A stretch of 22,401 bases of DNA from a virus. Made by a program: the position numbers and the translations under genes. Within the stretch, counting starts at the first letter, position 1; each line of letters begins with the position of its first letter. This document shows positions 6,090-12,907 of this stretch, in pieces. Below the pieces are notes generated by a model. That model was given only the letters and a program-made list of their open reading frames with translations, had not been told where the DNA came from and did not search any database. The stretch spans positions 1-22,401 of IMG/VR virus record IMGVR_UViG_3300008116_000367; one strand, 5' to 3'.

Positions 6090-6404
6090 ATGGCTGACAC
6101 CCCGGAAGCCAAAGTTAAGAAACAAGTGAGGAAATTACTCGATGATTTACCGGCTTATTATTTCTTTCCTGCTACCCATGGTTATGGGCGCAGTGGGGTT
6201 CCTGACATTATTTTTTGTTACAAGGGAGTATTTGGCGCGATTGAGTGCAAGGCAGGTAAAGGACAGCTTACTGCACTTCAGGAACGAGAAATAAAGTGGA
6301 TTGAAGACCACGCGGGGTTTACGTTTGTAGCACGTGAAACAAACCTTGAAGAACTAAAGGAGAAGCTGATATGGATGACAAAGAAGATTTCATCCGGAGA
6401 ATGA
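6090..6404 (+). CDS. VRR-NUC domain nuclease
   Basis: A 104-residue single-domain protein of the VRR-NUC branch of the PD-(D/E)XK nuclease superfamily, related to Holliday-junction resolvases and to the nuclease domain of FAN1. The core is visible: Gly-Val-Pro-Asp (Asp39), then Ile-Glu-Cys-Lys (Glu52, Lys54) and the conserved Gln59 in Gly-Lys-Gly-Gln-Leu, followed by the helix Gln-Glu-Arg-Glu. Stand-alone phage VRR-NUC proteins of this size are common and are thought to cut branched DNA in a metal-dependent way during replication or packaging. The length is normal and all core residues are present. The 3' end overlaps the next gene by 34 nt and carries its SD. Confidence 0.85.
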   Translation: MADTPEAKVKKQVRKLLDDLPAYYFFPATHGYGRSGVPDIIFCYKGVFGAIECKAGKGQLTALQEREIKWIEDHAGFTFVARETNLEELKEKLIWMTKKISSGE

Positions 6405-6646
6405 ACTCACTGGATGACGAGTCGCGGATGCACTTCAAAGACATCATAGAAACACTGGTGCGCTGCTATGGCCCGTACAAGGATGGTCGTGCGCTTGTGC
6501 TGTTTGTTGGTGACGACAGTCCGGCGGCCTGCGCCATGACGTTGAACTGTGACGACATGGAGGCGTATAACCTGATCCAAGACGTACATAACTACTTTCA
6601 TTTCTTAAACATAAAAGACGCACCAGCGAAGGAGAGATTCAATTGA
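6371..6646 (+). CDS. Small acidic hypothetical protein
   Basis: A 91-residue acidic protein of unknown function. The ATG follows AAGGAGAAGCTGAT (6357-6370), which lies inside the nuclease gene. The middle contains a hydrophobic strand-like segment, Arg-Ala-Leu-Val-Leu-Phe-Val-Gly, and a later helix, Met-Glu-Ala-Tyr-Asn-Leu-Ile, suggesting a small alpha/beta fold. The stop overlaps the TTG start of the next gene. Confidence 0.65.
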   Translation: MDDKEDFIRRMNSLDDESRMHFKDIIETLVRCYGPYKDGRALVLFVGDDSPAACAMTLNCDDMEAYNLIQDVHNYFHFLNIKDAPAKERFN

Positions 6647-6855
6647 ACAGAGAAGACGTTATCAGGATGGCTAGGGAGGCTGGTGGTGATGATTGGGGAA
6701 TCTTTCGGGATTTCATGCCAGAGATCGAACGCTTCGCCGCCCTAGTCGCAGCAGCCGAGCGCGAGGCGTGTGCAAAATTCATTGAAGACCATGATCCAAG
6801 CGACCATTTAGCGGCAACTATTGCAGCTGTGATTCGCTCAAGGGGGCAGGAATGA
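6643..6855 (+). CDS. Small phage protein (MNREDVIRMAREAG type)
   Basis: A 70-residue helical protein starting at TTG, with GAAGGAGAG about 10 nt upstream. The opening Met-Asn-Arg-Glu-Asp-Val-Ile-Arg-Met-Ala-Arg-Glu-Ala-Gly and the later Phe-Ala-Ala-Leu-Val-Ala-Ala-Ala-Glu-Arg-Glu-Ala-Cys-Ala form a pattern widespread among small proteins of proteobacterial phages. No function is known to me. It overlaps both neighbours by 4 nt. Confidence 0.7.
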   Translation: MNREDVIRMAREAGGDDWGIFRDFMPEIERFAALVAAAEREACAKFIEDHDPSDHLAATIAAVIRSRGQE

Positions 6856-7025
6856 TAAAGCTCTTTGACTTTTTGGCTGGCGTTCTTTGGTGTTTGTTTG
6901 CACCAACGGGTTGGTTATGCAAGCTGTGTAAACATCCATTCAGGACGCAGTGGAAAGAGAAAAGCGTAGGTTTGTACGACCAATGTGTCGTGTGCGGAAC
7001 GCTGATAAAAAAGGAAAAGAAATGA
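6852..7025 (+). CDS. Zinc-ribbon miniprotein with hydrophobic N-terminus
   Basis: A 57-residue ORF starting with ATG in an ATGA overlap. The first 20 residues are hydrophobic (Phe-Asp-Phe-Leu-Ala-Gly-Val-Leu-Trp-Cys-Leu-Phe-Ala), so it may sit at the membrane. CxxC at 23-26 and CxxC at 45-48 form a zinc-ribbon-like pair. The tail is Lys-rich. It ends in an ATGA overlap with the next gene. Function unknown; metal binding is inferred from the Cys pairs. Confidence 0.6.
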   Translation: MIKLFDFLAGVLWCLFAPTGWLCKLCKHPFRTQWKEKSVGLYDQCVVCGTLIKKEKK

Positions 7026-7252
7026 CTGACCGTGAACCAGTAATCATTGAGAAAGCATGTTGGGAGCGCGGGTGCGCTTGTTACGACCATCGTGTTGACG
7101 AGGGAGTGAAGGTCACGTTGGCGCAGCGCGAATGGGTTGGGCTGACCCCAGAAGATAAACGTATGGCTGGCATCCCTTTGCACACAAACCAGATAAGTAT
7201 CTCGGATGCGTTTGATGTAATTGAGCGGATACTGAAGGAGAAGAACACTTGA
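7022..7252 (+). CDS. Small phage protein with EWVGLTPE motif (paralog)
   Basis: A 76-residue protein from the ATG at 7022 (ATGA overlap). An in-frame start at 6950 would run deep into the zinc-ribbon gene and is rejected. It has a Cys-rich N-terminal part, then Gln-Arg-Glu-Trp-Val-Gly-Leu-Thr-Pro-Glu-Asp and the ending Leu-Lys-Glu-Lys-Asn-Thr, both shared with the gene at 3113. The last codons encode the AAGGAGAAG SD of the DNA polymerase gene, and the stop overlaps its TTG start. Function unknown. Confidence 0.7.
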   Translation: MTDREPVIIEKACWERGCACYDHRVDEGVKVTLAQREWVGLTPEDKRMAGIPLHTNQISISDAFDVIERILKEKNT

Positions 7253-9204
7253 GCAAACCTTACAAACGCATACTGACCATCGACTTTGAAACACGGTGGG
7301 ACAGTAAAGACTACACGCTATCCAAACTAACTACCGAGGAGTACATACGCGATGATCGGTTCAAAGCTTTCGGCGCTTGCATACATGAGTTCGGCACAGA
7401 CAAAGCAACCCAGTGGTATCGACACGACGAGTTGCCTAGAATTCTTTCTCTCTACGATTGGTCTAGTACTGCCGTGCTCGCTCATAACGCTCAGTTTGAT
7501 GTGTCTATTTTGGAATGGGTTTACGATATTCATCCTGCCTTTATTTTTGATTCTCTCAGTATGGCCCGTGCTCTCAGGGGTGTGGAAGCTGGAAACTCAC
7601 TGGCAAAACTCGCAGAAGAGTTTGAACTACCGCCCAAAGGACGCGCCGTACACAATACAGATGGCATGGAAGAAATAAGCTGGGAGGTAGAGAAAGAACT
7701 GGCTGACTATTGCAGGCACGACGTGTTCCTGTGCGAAGAAGTATTCAAGCGACTGTACGCAGGCTACCCCAAGTCTGAGTTACGCTTGATCGACATGACG
7801 TTAAAGATGTACACCCGCCCCACGTTGCAGCTTGACAGCCGCATGCTGGAGAAAGCCATAGAAGAAGAAAGGGAAAGTCGTGAGAAGCTTTTGGAGAAGC
7901 TTAATGTTACAGATGCGGAGCTTGCTAGTAACCCTAAATTCGCGGAGCTTCTGGCTTCGCTGGGCTGTGAACCGCCTTATAAGAAGAGCAAGACGACGGG
8001 TAAGCAGACGCTGGCACTTGCAAAAAACGATGCCTTGTTCCAAGCATTACTCAATGGTGAGCGAGAAGACGTTCGACTCTTGTGTGAGGCACGACTGCGA
8101 GTCAAGTCTACAACTGAGCGCACACGAGCGCAGCGTTTCCTTGATATATCTGAACGAGGCGCGCTACCCGTCCCGCTCGCCTACTACGGTGCCAAGTCAG
8201 GACGATGGACAGCATCAAAAGGCAGTGCAATAAACATGCAAAACCTAAAGCGTGGCTCGTTCCTGCGCAACGCGATCATGGCTCCCGTAGGTAGTGTCGT
8301 GGTAGCTGGTGACTTGTCGCAGATCGAGCCTCGTGTGCTGGCTTGGATGGCTGACTACGATGATCTTTTGAACATCTTCAAGTCCGGCGAGGATGCGTAC
8401 GCCCAGTTCGGCTCCCAGATGTTTAACATCCCCGGCTTGACCAAAGAGAGCCACCCAGACCTGCGTCAGTCAGCCAAGTCGGCGTTGCTGGGCTGCGGTT
8501 ATGGGCTAGGCTGGGCGAGCTTCGCTGCGCAGCTTCTGGTGGGCTTTCTGGGGGCTCCTCCGGTGCGGTACGACGCAGCCTTTGCCAAGAAGCTGGGCGT
8601 GACTCGGGCATACATCGACAAGTTTCTGGAGTGGGAGGACAATGTTGTCAAACTGGAAGCCATACCCCACACCTGCACAACTAAGGAACTCTTGGTACAT
8701 GCAGTAGCATCTAAGAAGATCATCGATATTTATCGGGCAACGGCGTACCCGGTCAAGGCGTTCTGGGACATGTGCTCTGACCTTCTGGTCAGGAGTCTTG
8801 TTGGTGGCGAAGAGTTCCGGTATAAATGTGTGGTGTTCCGCAAGGGCGAGATCGCGCTGCCCAACGGTATGAAGCTGCTTTACCCTGACCTGCGGCAGGA
8901 CAAAGAAAAGAACTGGGTGTACGGCGAGGATGAAACCAAGCTTTACGCCGGTAAGATCACGAACAATATCATTCAGGCGCTGGCAAGAATTGTCATGACT
9001 GATGGCATGTTACGTGTAAACCAACGCTATCCAGTGGTGGGAACTGTTCACGATGAGTTGTGGGCTATCGCACCAGAGGAAGAAGCGCAAGAAGCAAAGC
9101 AGTGGGTGTGGGAACAGATGGTAATGGAACCCTCTTACATGCCGGGGATTCCGTTGAACTCAGACGTTGGGTATCACCAACGCTATGGCATGGCTAAAAA
9201 ATAA
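7249..9204 (+). CDS. polA: Family A DNA polymerase with 3'-5' exonuclease
   Basis: The phage replicative polymerase, 651 residues, starting at TTG behind AAGGAGAAGAACAC (7235-7248). The N-terminal 3'-5' exonuclease shows Asp12-Phe-Glu14-Thr, His-Asn-Ala-Gln-Phe-Asp84 and Tyr154-x-x-x-Asp158. There is no 5'-3' nuclease domain, as is usual in phages. The polymerase domain has motif A (Asp355-Leu-Ser-Gln-Ile-Glu360), the O helix (Arg406, Lys410, Tyr418) and motif C (Val-His-Asp-Glu near the C-terminus). All catalytic acidic residues are present. The residue equivalent to Phe762 of E. coli Pol I is Leu414; metagenomic and biochemical work links this variant to slower, more accurate synthesis and possibly to temperate phages. 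The symbol marks the family only. A metallopeptidase and a Cas4-like nuclease follow in the same unit. Confidence 0.95.
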   Translation: MSKPYKRILTIDFETRWDSKDYTLSKLTTEEYIRDDRFKAFGACIHEFGTDKATQWYRHDELPRILSLYDWSSTAVLAHNAQFDVSILEWVYDIHPAFIFDSLSMARALRGVEAGNSLAKLAEEFELPPKGRAVHNTDGMEEISWEVEKELADYCRHDVFLCEEVFKRLYAGYPKSELRLIDMTLKMYTRPTLQLDSRMLEKAIEEERESREKLLEKLNVTDAELASNPKFAELLASLGCEPPYKKSKTTGKQTLALAKNDALFQALLNGEREDVRLLCEARLRVKSTTERTRAQRFLDISERGALPVPLAYYGAKSGRWTASKGSAINMQNLKRGSFLRNAIMAPVGSVVVAGDLSQIEPRVLAWMADYDDLLNIFKSGEDAYAQFGSQMFNIPGLTKESHPDLRQSAKSALLGCGYGLGWASFAAQLLVGFLGAPPVRYDAAFAKKLGVTRAYIDKFLEWEDNVVKLEAIPHTCTTKELLVHAVASKKIIDIYRATAYPVKAFWDMCSDLLVRSLVGGEEFRYKCVVFRKGEIALPNGMKLLYPDLRQDKEKNWVYGEDETKLYAGKITNNIIQALARIVMTDGMLRVNQRYPVVGTVHDELWAIAPEEEAQEAKQWVWEQMVMEPSYMPGIPLNSDVGYHQRYGMAKK

Positions 9205-9214
9205 GGAGAAGCGT

Positions 9215-9556
9215 TTGAATAGAGCAAACAGAGCACGCAAAGCACCGCTGCAACCAATACCCCGCAGCATACGGGTAGGCAAGAAACGGTACTCAATCGA
9301 TGTAGTTGAAACCATGCTGAACAAAGGCGAGATGGCGCGAGTCTACCCAGCCGAGCGACGCATGCAGATTGCCCAGCGCAGCAACATCAGCGGCAAGAAG
9401 TTCAAGCCAGAGCAGATCATGGACTCGTTCTGGCACGAGGTAGTTCACGCTATTCTGGTAGACATGGAAGAGTACGAGCTTAATCGTAATGAACGATTCG
9501 TTACTGCGTTTGCAAATCGATTGACCAAAGCCATCAAGTCAGCGAGGTTCGAGTGA
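9215..9556 (+). CDS. Small HExxH zinc metallopeptidase-like protein
   Basis: A 113-residue protein. The TTG at 9215 is chosen because AAGGAGAAGCGT (9203-9214) precedes it; ATG 9167 lies inside the polymerase gene and would only add translated SD. After a basic N-terminus comes His74-Glu-Val-Val-His78, then Glu93 in the next helix as possible third zinc ligand, which resembles gluzincins such as ImmA/IrrE. Phage proteins of this compact type are often annotated as metallopeptidases, with unknown substrates. ImmA-type enzymes cut repressors, so a regulatory role is possible but unproven. It overlaps the next gene by 4 nt, and so is probably co-expressed with the polymerase and the Cas4-like nuclease. 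Confidence 0.75.
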   Translation: MNRANRARKAPLQPIPRSIRVGKKRYSIDVVETMLNKGEMARVYPAERRMQIAQRSNISGKKFKPEQIMDSFWHEVVHAILVDMEEYELNRNERFVTAFANRLTKAIKSARFE

Positions 9557-10218
9557 ATAAAGTCGTCTGGTCGCATAGCTCTTTGAAAGACTATGAAGGG
9601 TGCCCCCGCCGTTACCACGAAGTAAAGGTACTGAAGAAGCACAAGTTTCAGGAAACCGAAGCTACGCTGTACGGCACAGCACTACACAAAGCAGCAGAAG
9701 ATTACGTCCGTGACGGCACGCCGTTGCCGCAACAGTTCGAGTTTGTCAAAGATGTGTTGGACTCATTGAACAGAAAGCCCGGACGTAAGCTGTGCGAACA
9801 CCAGATGGCGCTGACCGTTGACCTTAATCCATGCGGCTGGAGCGACCCGGCTGTGTGGGTCAGGGGCATAGCTGACTTGTTGATTCTTGATGACGATAAC
9901 CTGACTGCTTGGATTGTGGACTACAAGACAGGCAGTAACAGATACCCAGACCGTGAGCAGCTAAAGCTGATGGCACTGATGGTGTTTGCGCATTTCCCGC
10001 ACATTCGCAAAGTGAATGCTGCGCTGCTGTTCGTAGTAAAAAACGATCTGGTCAAGTACAGCATGACTGTGGACGAGGCCGATCAAGCTTGGTGGGAATA
10101 CCGAGAGCGTATTGCTCGCATCGAGCAAGCGCACGATACGGGGGTGTGGAACCCGCGTCCTTCGCCGCTATGTCCTTGGTGTCCCGTGACTACTTGTGAA
10201 AACCATCCGAGAAACTAG
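9553..10218 (+). CDS. Cas4/RecB-like PD-(D/E)XK nuclease with Fe-S cysteines
   Basis: A 221-residue nuclease starting at GTG (GTGA overlap). The core shows His45 in Tyr-Gly-Thr-Ala-Leu-His, Asp108 in Arg-Gly-Ile-Ala-Asp, Asp123-Tyr-Lys125 and Gln136, the full RecB/Cas4 catalytic set. Cys17 near the N-terminus plus Cys207, Cys210 and Cys215 near the C-terminus match the four ligands of the 4Fe-4S cluster of Cas4/AddB-type nucleases. Phage Cas4-like proteins are exonucleases that process DNA ends in replication or recombination; no CRISPR is visible, so an adaptation role is not implied. It lies between polymerase and SNF2 helicase, consistent with recombination-linked replication. Confidence 0.88.
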   Translation: MNKVVWSHSSLKDYEGCPRRYHEVKVLKKHKFQETEATLYGTALHKAAEDYVRDGTPLPQQFEFVKDVLDSLNRKPGRKLCEHQMALTVDLNPCGWSDPAVWVRGIADLLILDDDNLTAWIVDYKTGSNRYPDREQLKLMALMVFAHFPHIRKVNAALLFVVKNDLVKYSMTVDEADQAWWEYRERIARIEQAHDTGVWNPRPSPLCPWCPVTTCENHPRN

Positions 10219-10227
10219 GAGATACGT

Positions 10228-10482
10228 ATGTTTAATTGTGGCTGTGAAGTAGATTACATCAGCATTGATTTCAACAGTAAAGTAGGCACCGCGTATTTTT
10301 CAGAAATGCGCTACCCTGACATGGGGAAAACGATACGTGCTTTTCTTGCCATAGACGACGAAATAAAGGCAATCGACACGTACGTCGATGGCAAAGTTGA
10401 CACACGATACTTGTACATTCCTGCTGTAAACGAATGGCAAGCTTTCCCACCGTTCAAATCTGTTTTTGGAGAAGTGTCATGA
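10228..10482 (+). CDS. Small hypothetical protein
   Basis: An 84-residue protein of unknown function with AGGAG about 7 nt before ATG. The N-terminus has Cys-Gly-Cys at residues 4-6; the rest alternates hydrophobic and polar residues and appears beta-rich (Tyr-Ile-Ser-Ile-Asp-Phe, Thr-Arg-Tyr-Leu-Tyr-Ile-Pro). No known motif. The 3' end carries the SD of the following gene, and stop and start overlap (ATGA). Confidence 0.65.
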   Translation: MFNCGCEVDYISIDFNSKVGTAYFSEMRYPDMGKTIRAFLAIDDEIKAIDTYVDGKVDTRYLYIPAVNEWQAFPPFKSVFGEVS

Positions 10483-10709
10483 CACGCGATTACAAAAAAG
10501 AATACGCCGAGTTCCACGGCAAGCCAGAAGAGATCAAGAAACGTGCAGAGCGTGTCAAAGCACGACGCATGCTGGAGAAGACCGGAACCGTACACAAGGG
10601 CGACGGCAAGGACGTTGACCACAAGAAGCCGCTGCGTGCTGGCGGCACTACAACGAAGTCAAACCTACGTGTTCGTAGCGTAAAGTCAAATAGGGGAGAT
10701 AACAAATGA
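10479..10709 (+). CDS. HNH-like small nuclease family protein
   Basis: A 76-residue basic protein. ATG 10479 is preferred: TTGGAGAAG lies 6-8 nt upstream and it overlaps the previous stop, whereas the in-frame ATG at 10434 has no SD. The C-terminal half carries Asp45-Val-Asp47-His48-Lys-Lys-Pro-Leu, then Gly-Gly-x-x-x-x-x-Asn62-Leu-Arg-Val and Asn71-Arg, which follow the Asp-His...Asn...Asn order of HNH nucleases but lack the zinc cysteines of classical members. Proteins of this exact pattern are frequent in phages and often annotated HNH endonuclease. Activity is unproven. It is coupled to the next ORF. Confidence 0.7.
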   Translation: MTRDYKKEYAEFHGKPEEIKKRAERVKARRMLEKTGTVHKGDGKDVDHKKPLRAGGTTTKSNLRVRSVKSNRGDNK

Positions 10710-10870
10710 ACTTTGATGAGTGGTGGGAGTCCCTCAGTGAAGCAGAGAAACGCTTTCTAGGTATACATAACGCCCGCTATTGCTGGTTAGAGGGGCACAA
10801 AGAGGGATACAAGAAAGGGTGCGAAGACACTCGTGATGTAATGGGAGAAGCAGATGCAAATAGTAGATAA
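10706..10870 (+). CDS. Small hypothetical protein
   Basis: A 54-residue ORF with ATG overlapping the previous stop (ATGA) and AGGGGAG about 6 nt upstream. The sequence is rich in Trp, Glu and aromatic residues (Phe-Asp-Glu-Trp-Trp-Glu near the start; Tyr-Cys-Trp-Leu-Glu-Gly; His-Lys-Glu-Gly-Tyr-Lys-Lys-Gly-Cys), consistent with two short helices. It overlaps the helicase gene by 17 nt and contains its SD. Function unknown. Confidence 0.55.
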   Translation: MNFDEWWESLSEAEKRFLGIHNARYCWLEGHKEGYKKGCEDTRDVMGEADANSR

Positions 10871-12416
10871 CAAAGCTTTGCTGTTCAAGACGCGCAGCCC
10901 GGACAAGTACCGGGTTATTCCTAAACACAAAATCGTAAACGAATATGACGATGGTTCGGCAGAGATTGCAGTTTACTGGGGGCTCGACGAGGCGCGTGTT
11001 CTTAAAAATCTTGGCGTCAAGGACGTTCCGTCTCCCATCACAAGGCGGTATGCTTGGCCGGGTAGATACAAGCCGATGGCGCATCAGATTGAAACAGCGG
11101 CGTTTCTTACCCTCAATAAGAAGGCGTTTGTATTCTCGGAACCGGGCACTGGTAAGACCCTCTCTGCACTTTGGGCGGCGGATTACTTAATGACTCGCGG
11201 CGATGTGCGCCGCTGTTTGATTCTTTGCCCGCTCTCGATCATGCACAGTGCGTGGATGGGCGACTTAAATAGCAGCATCATTCATCGCTCTGCCATCGTG
11301 GCGCACCACGCGCAAGCTAGTCGGCGCATAGAGATGGTTCAGCAGAACTACGAGTTCGTCATCGCCAACTACGACGGGCTGAACCTAATCGCTGACGAGA
11401 TTCGCAATGACGGCAGGTTTGATCTCATCATCGTGGACGAGGCCAACGCGTACAAGACCATGACGACCAAGCGTTGGAAGACGCTGAACTCACTGGTTAC
11501 TTCAACGACGCACCTGTGGATGATGACGGGTACACCCGCGTCGCAGTCGCCTGCCGATGCGTACGGGCTGGCAAGGCTGGTCAACCCCAACGGTGTGCCT
11601 AAGTTTTTCACCGGCTGGCGCGATAGGGTCATGAACAAAGTGACCCAGTTCAAATGGGTAGCCAAGCCCAACGCGGCGCAGGATGTTCATGATGCCTTGC
11701 AGCCAGCCATACGGTTTACCAAAGAGCAGTGCCTTGACTTGCCGCCGGTGATAACCATGACGCGTGAGGTGCCGCTGACCCCGCAGCAAGCCAAGTACTA
11801 CAACCTGTTGAAGGAGCGCATGCTGGTGCAGGCTGCTGGCGAGACGATCACGGCGGTGAACGCCGCTGCTGGCGTGTCCAAGCTACTCCAAATATCTTGC
11901 GGTGCAGCATACACGGACGACAAGGAAGTGGTGGAGTTCGACTCGGCTCCGCGCTTGTCAGTCTTGGAAGAAATACTCGAAGAGACAAGCCGCAAGGTTA
12001 TCATCTTCGCGTTGTTCAGAAGCACCATCGACACCGTTCACACCTACTTGACCAAGAAAAACATCAGTGCGGAGTGCATACACGGCGATGTCACACCAAC
12101 TAAACGCGCAGACATAATCCGACGCTTCCAAACAGAGCCTGACCCGCGAGTCTTGGTCATGCAGCCGCAGGCTTCAGCGCATGGAATTACGTTGACTGCC
12201 GCTGACACGGTGGTGTTTTATGGTCCGTTAATGTCGGTTGAGCAATATACGCAGTGCATAGCACGCGCTGACCGTAAAGGTCAAGACTCCGACAAGGTAA
12301 CAGTTGTCCACATTCAAGGTAGCCCGATCGAAAAGAAAATGTTTAAAGCTTTGCAAGAGAAGGTTACAGACCACGCGCTCCTGACGGAGCTTTTCACAAC
12401 AGAAATAAATAATTAA
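10854..12416 (+). CDS. SNF2-type superfamily 2 DNA helicase/translocase
   Basis: A 520-residue ATP-dependent DNA translocase. ATG follows GGGAGAAGCAG. The N-terminal 70 residues are specific to this protein. The helicase core then shows the Q-motif-like His77-Gln78, Walker A Glu-Pro-Gly-Thr-Gly-Lys-Thr (96-102), motif II Asp195-Glu-Ala-Asn198, motif III Thr-Gly-Thr-Pro-Ala-Ser (225-230), and in the second RecA domain His-Gly-Asp-Val-Thr (about 410-414) and motif VI Gln467 through Arg-Ala-Asp-Arg-Lys-Gly-Gln477. This motif VI form is typical of SNF2 proteins. The box II reading DEAN instead of DEAH is a mild variant. Compact phage SNF2 helicases are thought to remodel forks or help recombination. 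Neighbours support a replication role. Confidence 0.92.
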   Translation: MQIVDNKALLFKTRSPDKYRVIPKHKIVNEYDDGSAEIAVYWGLDEARVLKNLGVKDVPSPITRRYAWPGRYKPMAHQIETAAFLTLNKKAFVFSEPGTGKTLSALWAADYLMTRGDVRRCLILCPLSIMHSAWMGDLNSSIIHRSAIVAHHAQASRRIEMVQQNYEFVIANYDGLNLIADEIRNDGRFDLIIVDEANAYKTMTTKRWKTLNSLVTSTTHLWMMTGTPASQSPADAYGLARLVNPNGVPKFFTGWRDRVMNKVTQFKWVAKPNAAQDVHDALQPAIRFTKEQCLDLPPVITMTREVPLTPQQAKYYNLLKERMLVQAAGETITAVNAAAGVSKLLQISCGAAYTDDKEVVEFDSAPRLSVLEEILEETSRKVIIFALFRSTIDTVHTYLTKKNISAECIHGDVTPTKRADIIRRFQTEPDPRVLVMQPQASAHGITLTAADTVVFYGPLMSVEQYTQCIARADRKGQDSDKVTVVHIQGSPIEKKMFKALQEKVTDHALLTELFTTEINN

Positions 12417-12492
12417 AGAAAGGGGGTTGCGTTCCAAAACAATCCGCAGTAATCTGTCAAACCCTAGACAAATACAACTACTGGAGAAGCAG
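12417..12492 (+). other. Short intergenic leader
   Basis: A 76-nt gap between the helicase stop and the next start. It ends in the SD CTGGAGAAGCAG (12481-12492). A very weak promoter-like pair can be drawn (TTGCGT, 17 nt, TAATCT), but both boxes match poorly. No hairpin with a T run is seen. An in-frame ATG at 12427 would translate through the gap but lacks the favoured SD. Confidence 0.4.
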
Positions 12493-12897
12493 ATGTCAGA
12501 TGAAATGGTTCCGCTCGACAAGCTTGCGAAGATATATCGCAAGATCAAAGCGGAGATCGACGCGCTGACGCAAGAGTACGACACTAAGATCGAACAACTC
12601 AAAGCGCAACAAGACGAACTCCGCTTTGCAATGAAAGACCAGATGAAGGCGCTTGGCGTCAAGTCTGTTAACACCGCCTTCGGTACCGTGACTATGGTGC
12701 ACAAGACACGCTATAGCACAGACGATTGGGACTCGTTCAAGAAGTTCATCATCGAGAACGACGTCGTTGATCTTCTGGAAAAGCGTATTGCGCAAGCCAA
12801 CATGGCGCGGTTCCTTGAAGAAAATCCCGGCAGTGTACCGCCCGGATTAAACGCGTTCTCGGACTTCGAAATCCGAGTTACTAAACCTTCCAAATAA
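12493..12897 (+). CDS. Coiled-coil phage protein of replication module
   Basis: A 134-residue protein. The ATG at 12493 has the recurrent SD immediately before it. Residues about 8-55 form a charged coiled coil (Lys-Leu-Ala-Lys-Ile-Tyr-Arg-Lys-Ile-Lys, Glu-Gln-Leu-Lys-Ala-Gln-Gln-Asp-Glu). Then comes a small domain with Ser-Val-Asn-Thr-Ala-Phe-Gly-Thr-Val, Asp-Trp-Asp-Ser-Phe and Pro-Pro-Gly-Leu-Asn, a pattern I recognise from phage proteins next to SSB and recombination genes. Some relatives are annotated loosely as Gp157-like or Gam-like; I do not assign either. The position between SNF2 helicase and candidate SSB suggests an accessory DNA-metabolism role. Confidence 0.7.
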   Translation: MSDEMVPLDKLAKIYRKIKAEIDALTQEYDTKIEQLKAQQDELRFAMKDQMKALGVKSVNTAFGTVTMVHKTRYSTDDWDSFKKFIIENDVVDLLEKRIAQANMARFLEENPGSVPPGLNAFSDFEIRVTKPSK

Positions 12898-12907
12898 GAG
12901 CCCCTAT

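Noticed and set aside
9553-10218. Cas4-like gene as sign of a CRISPR system
   Set aside because: No repeat-spacer array or other cas gene is visible; stand-alone Cas4-like nucleases are common in phage replication modules.
12430-12458. Promoter TTGCGT-N17-TAATCT upstream of the coiled-coil gene
   Set aside because: Both hexamers match consensus at only three of six positions, and such pairs occur by chance.
12427-12492. Longer start for the coiled-coil protein
   Set aside because: The ATG at 12427 lacks a good SD, and the added residues include the translated SD of the real start at 12493.
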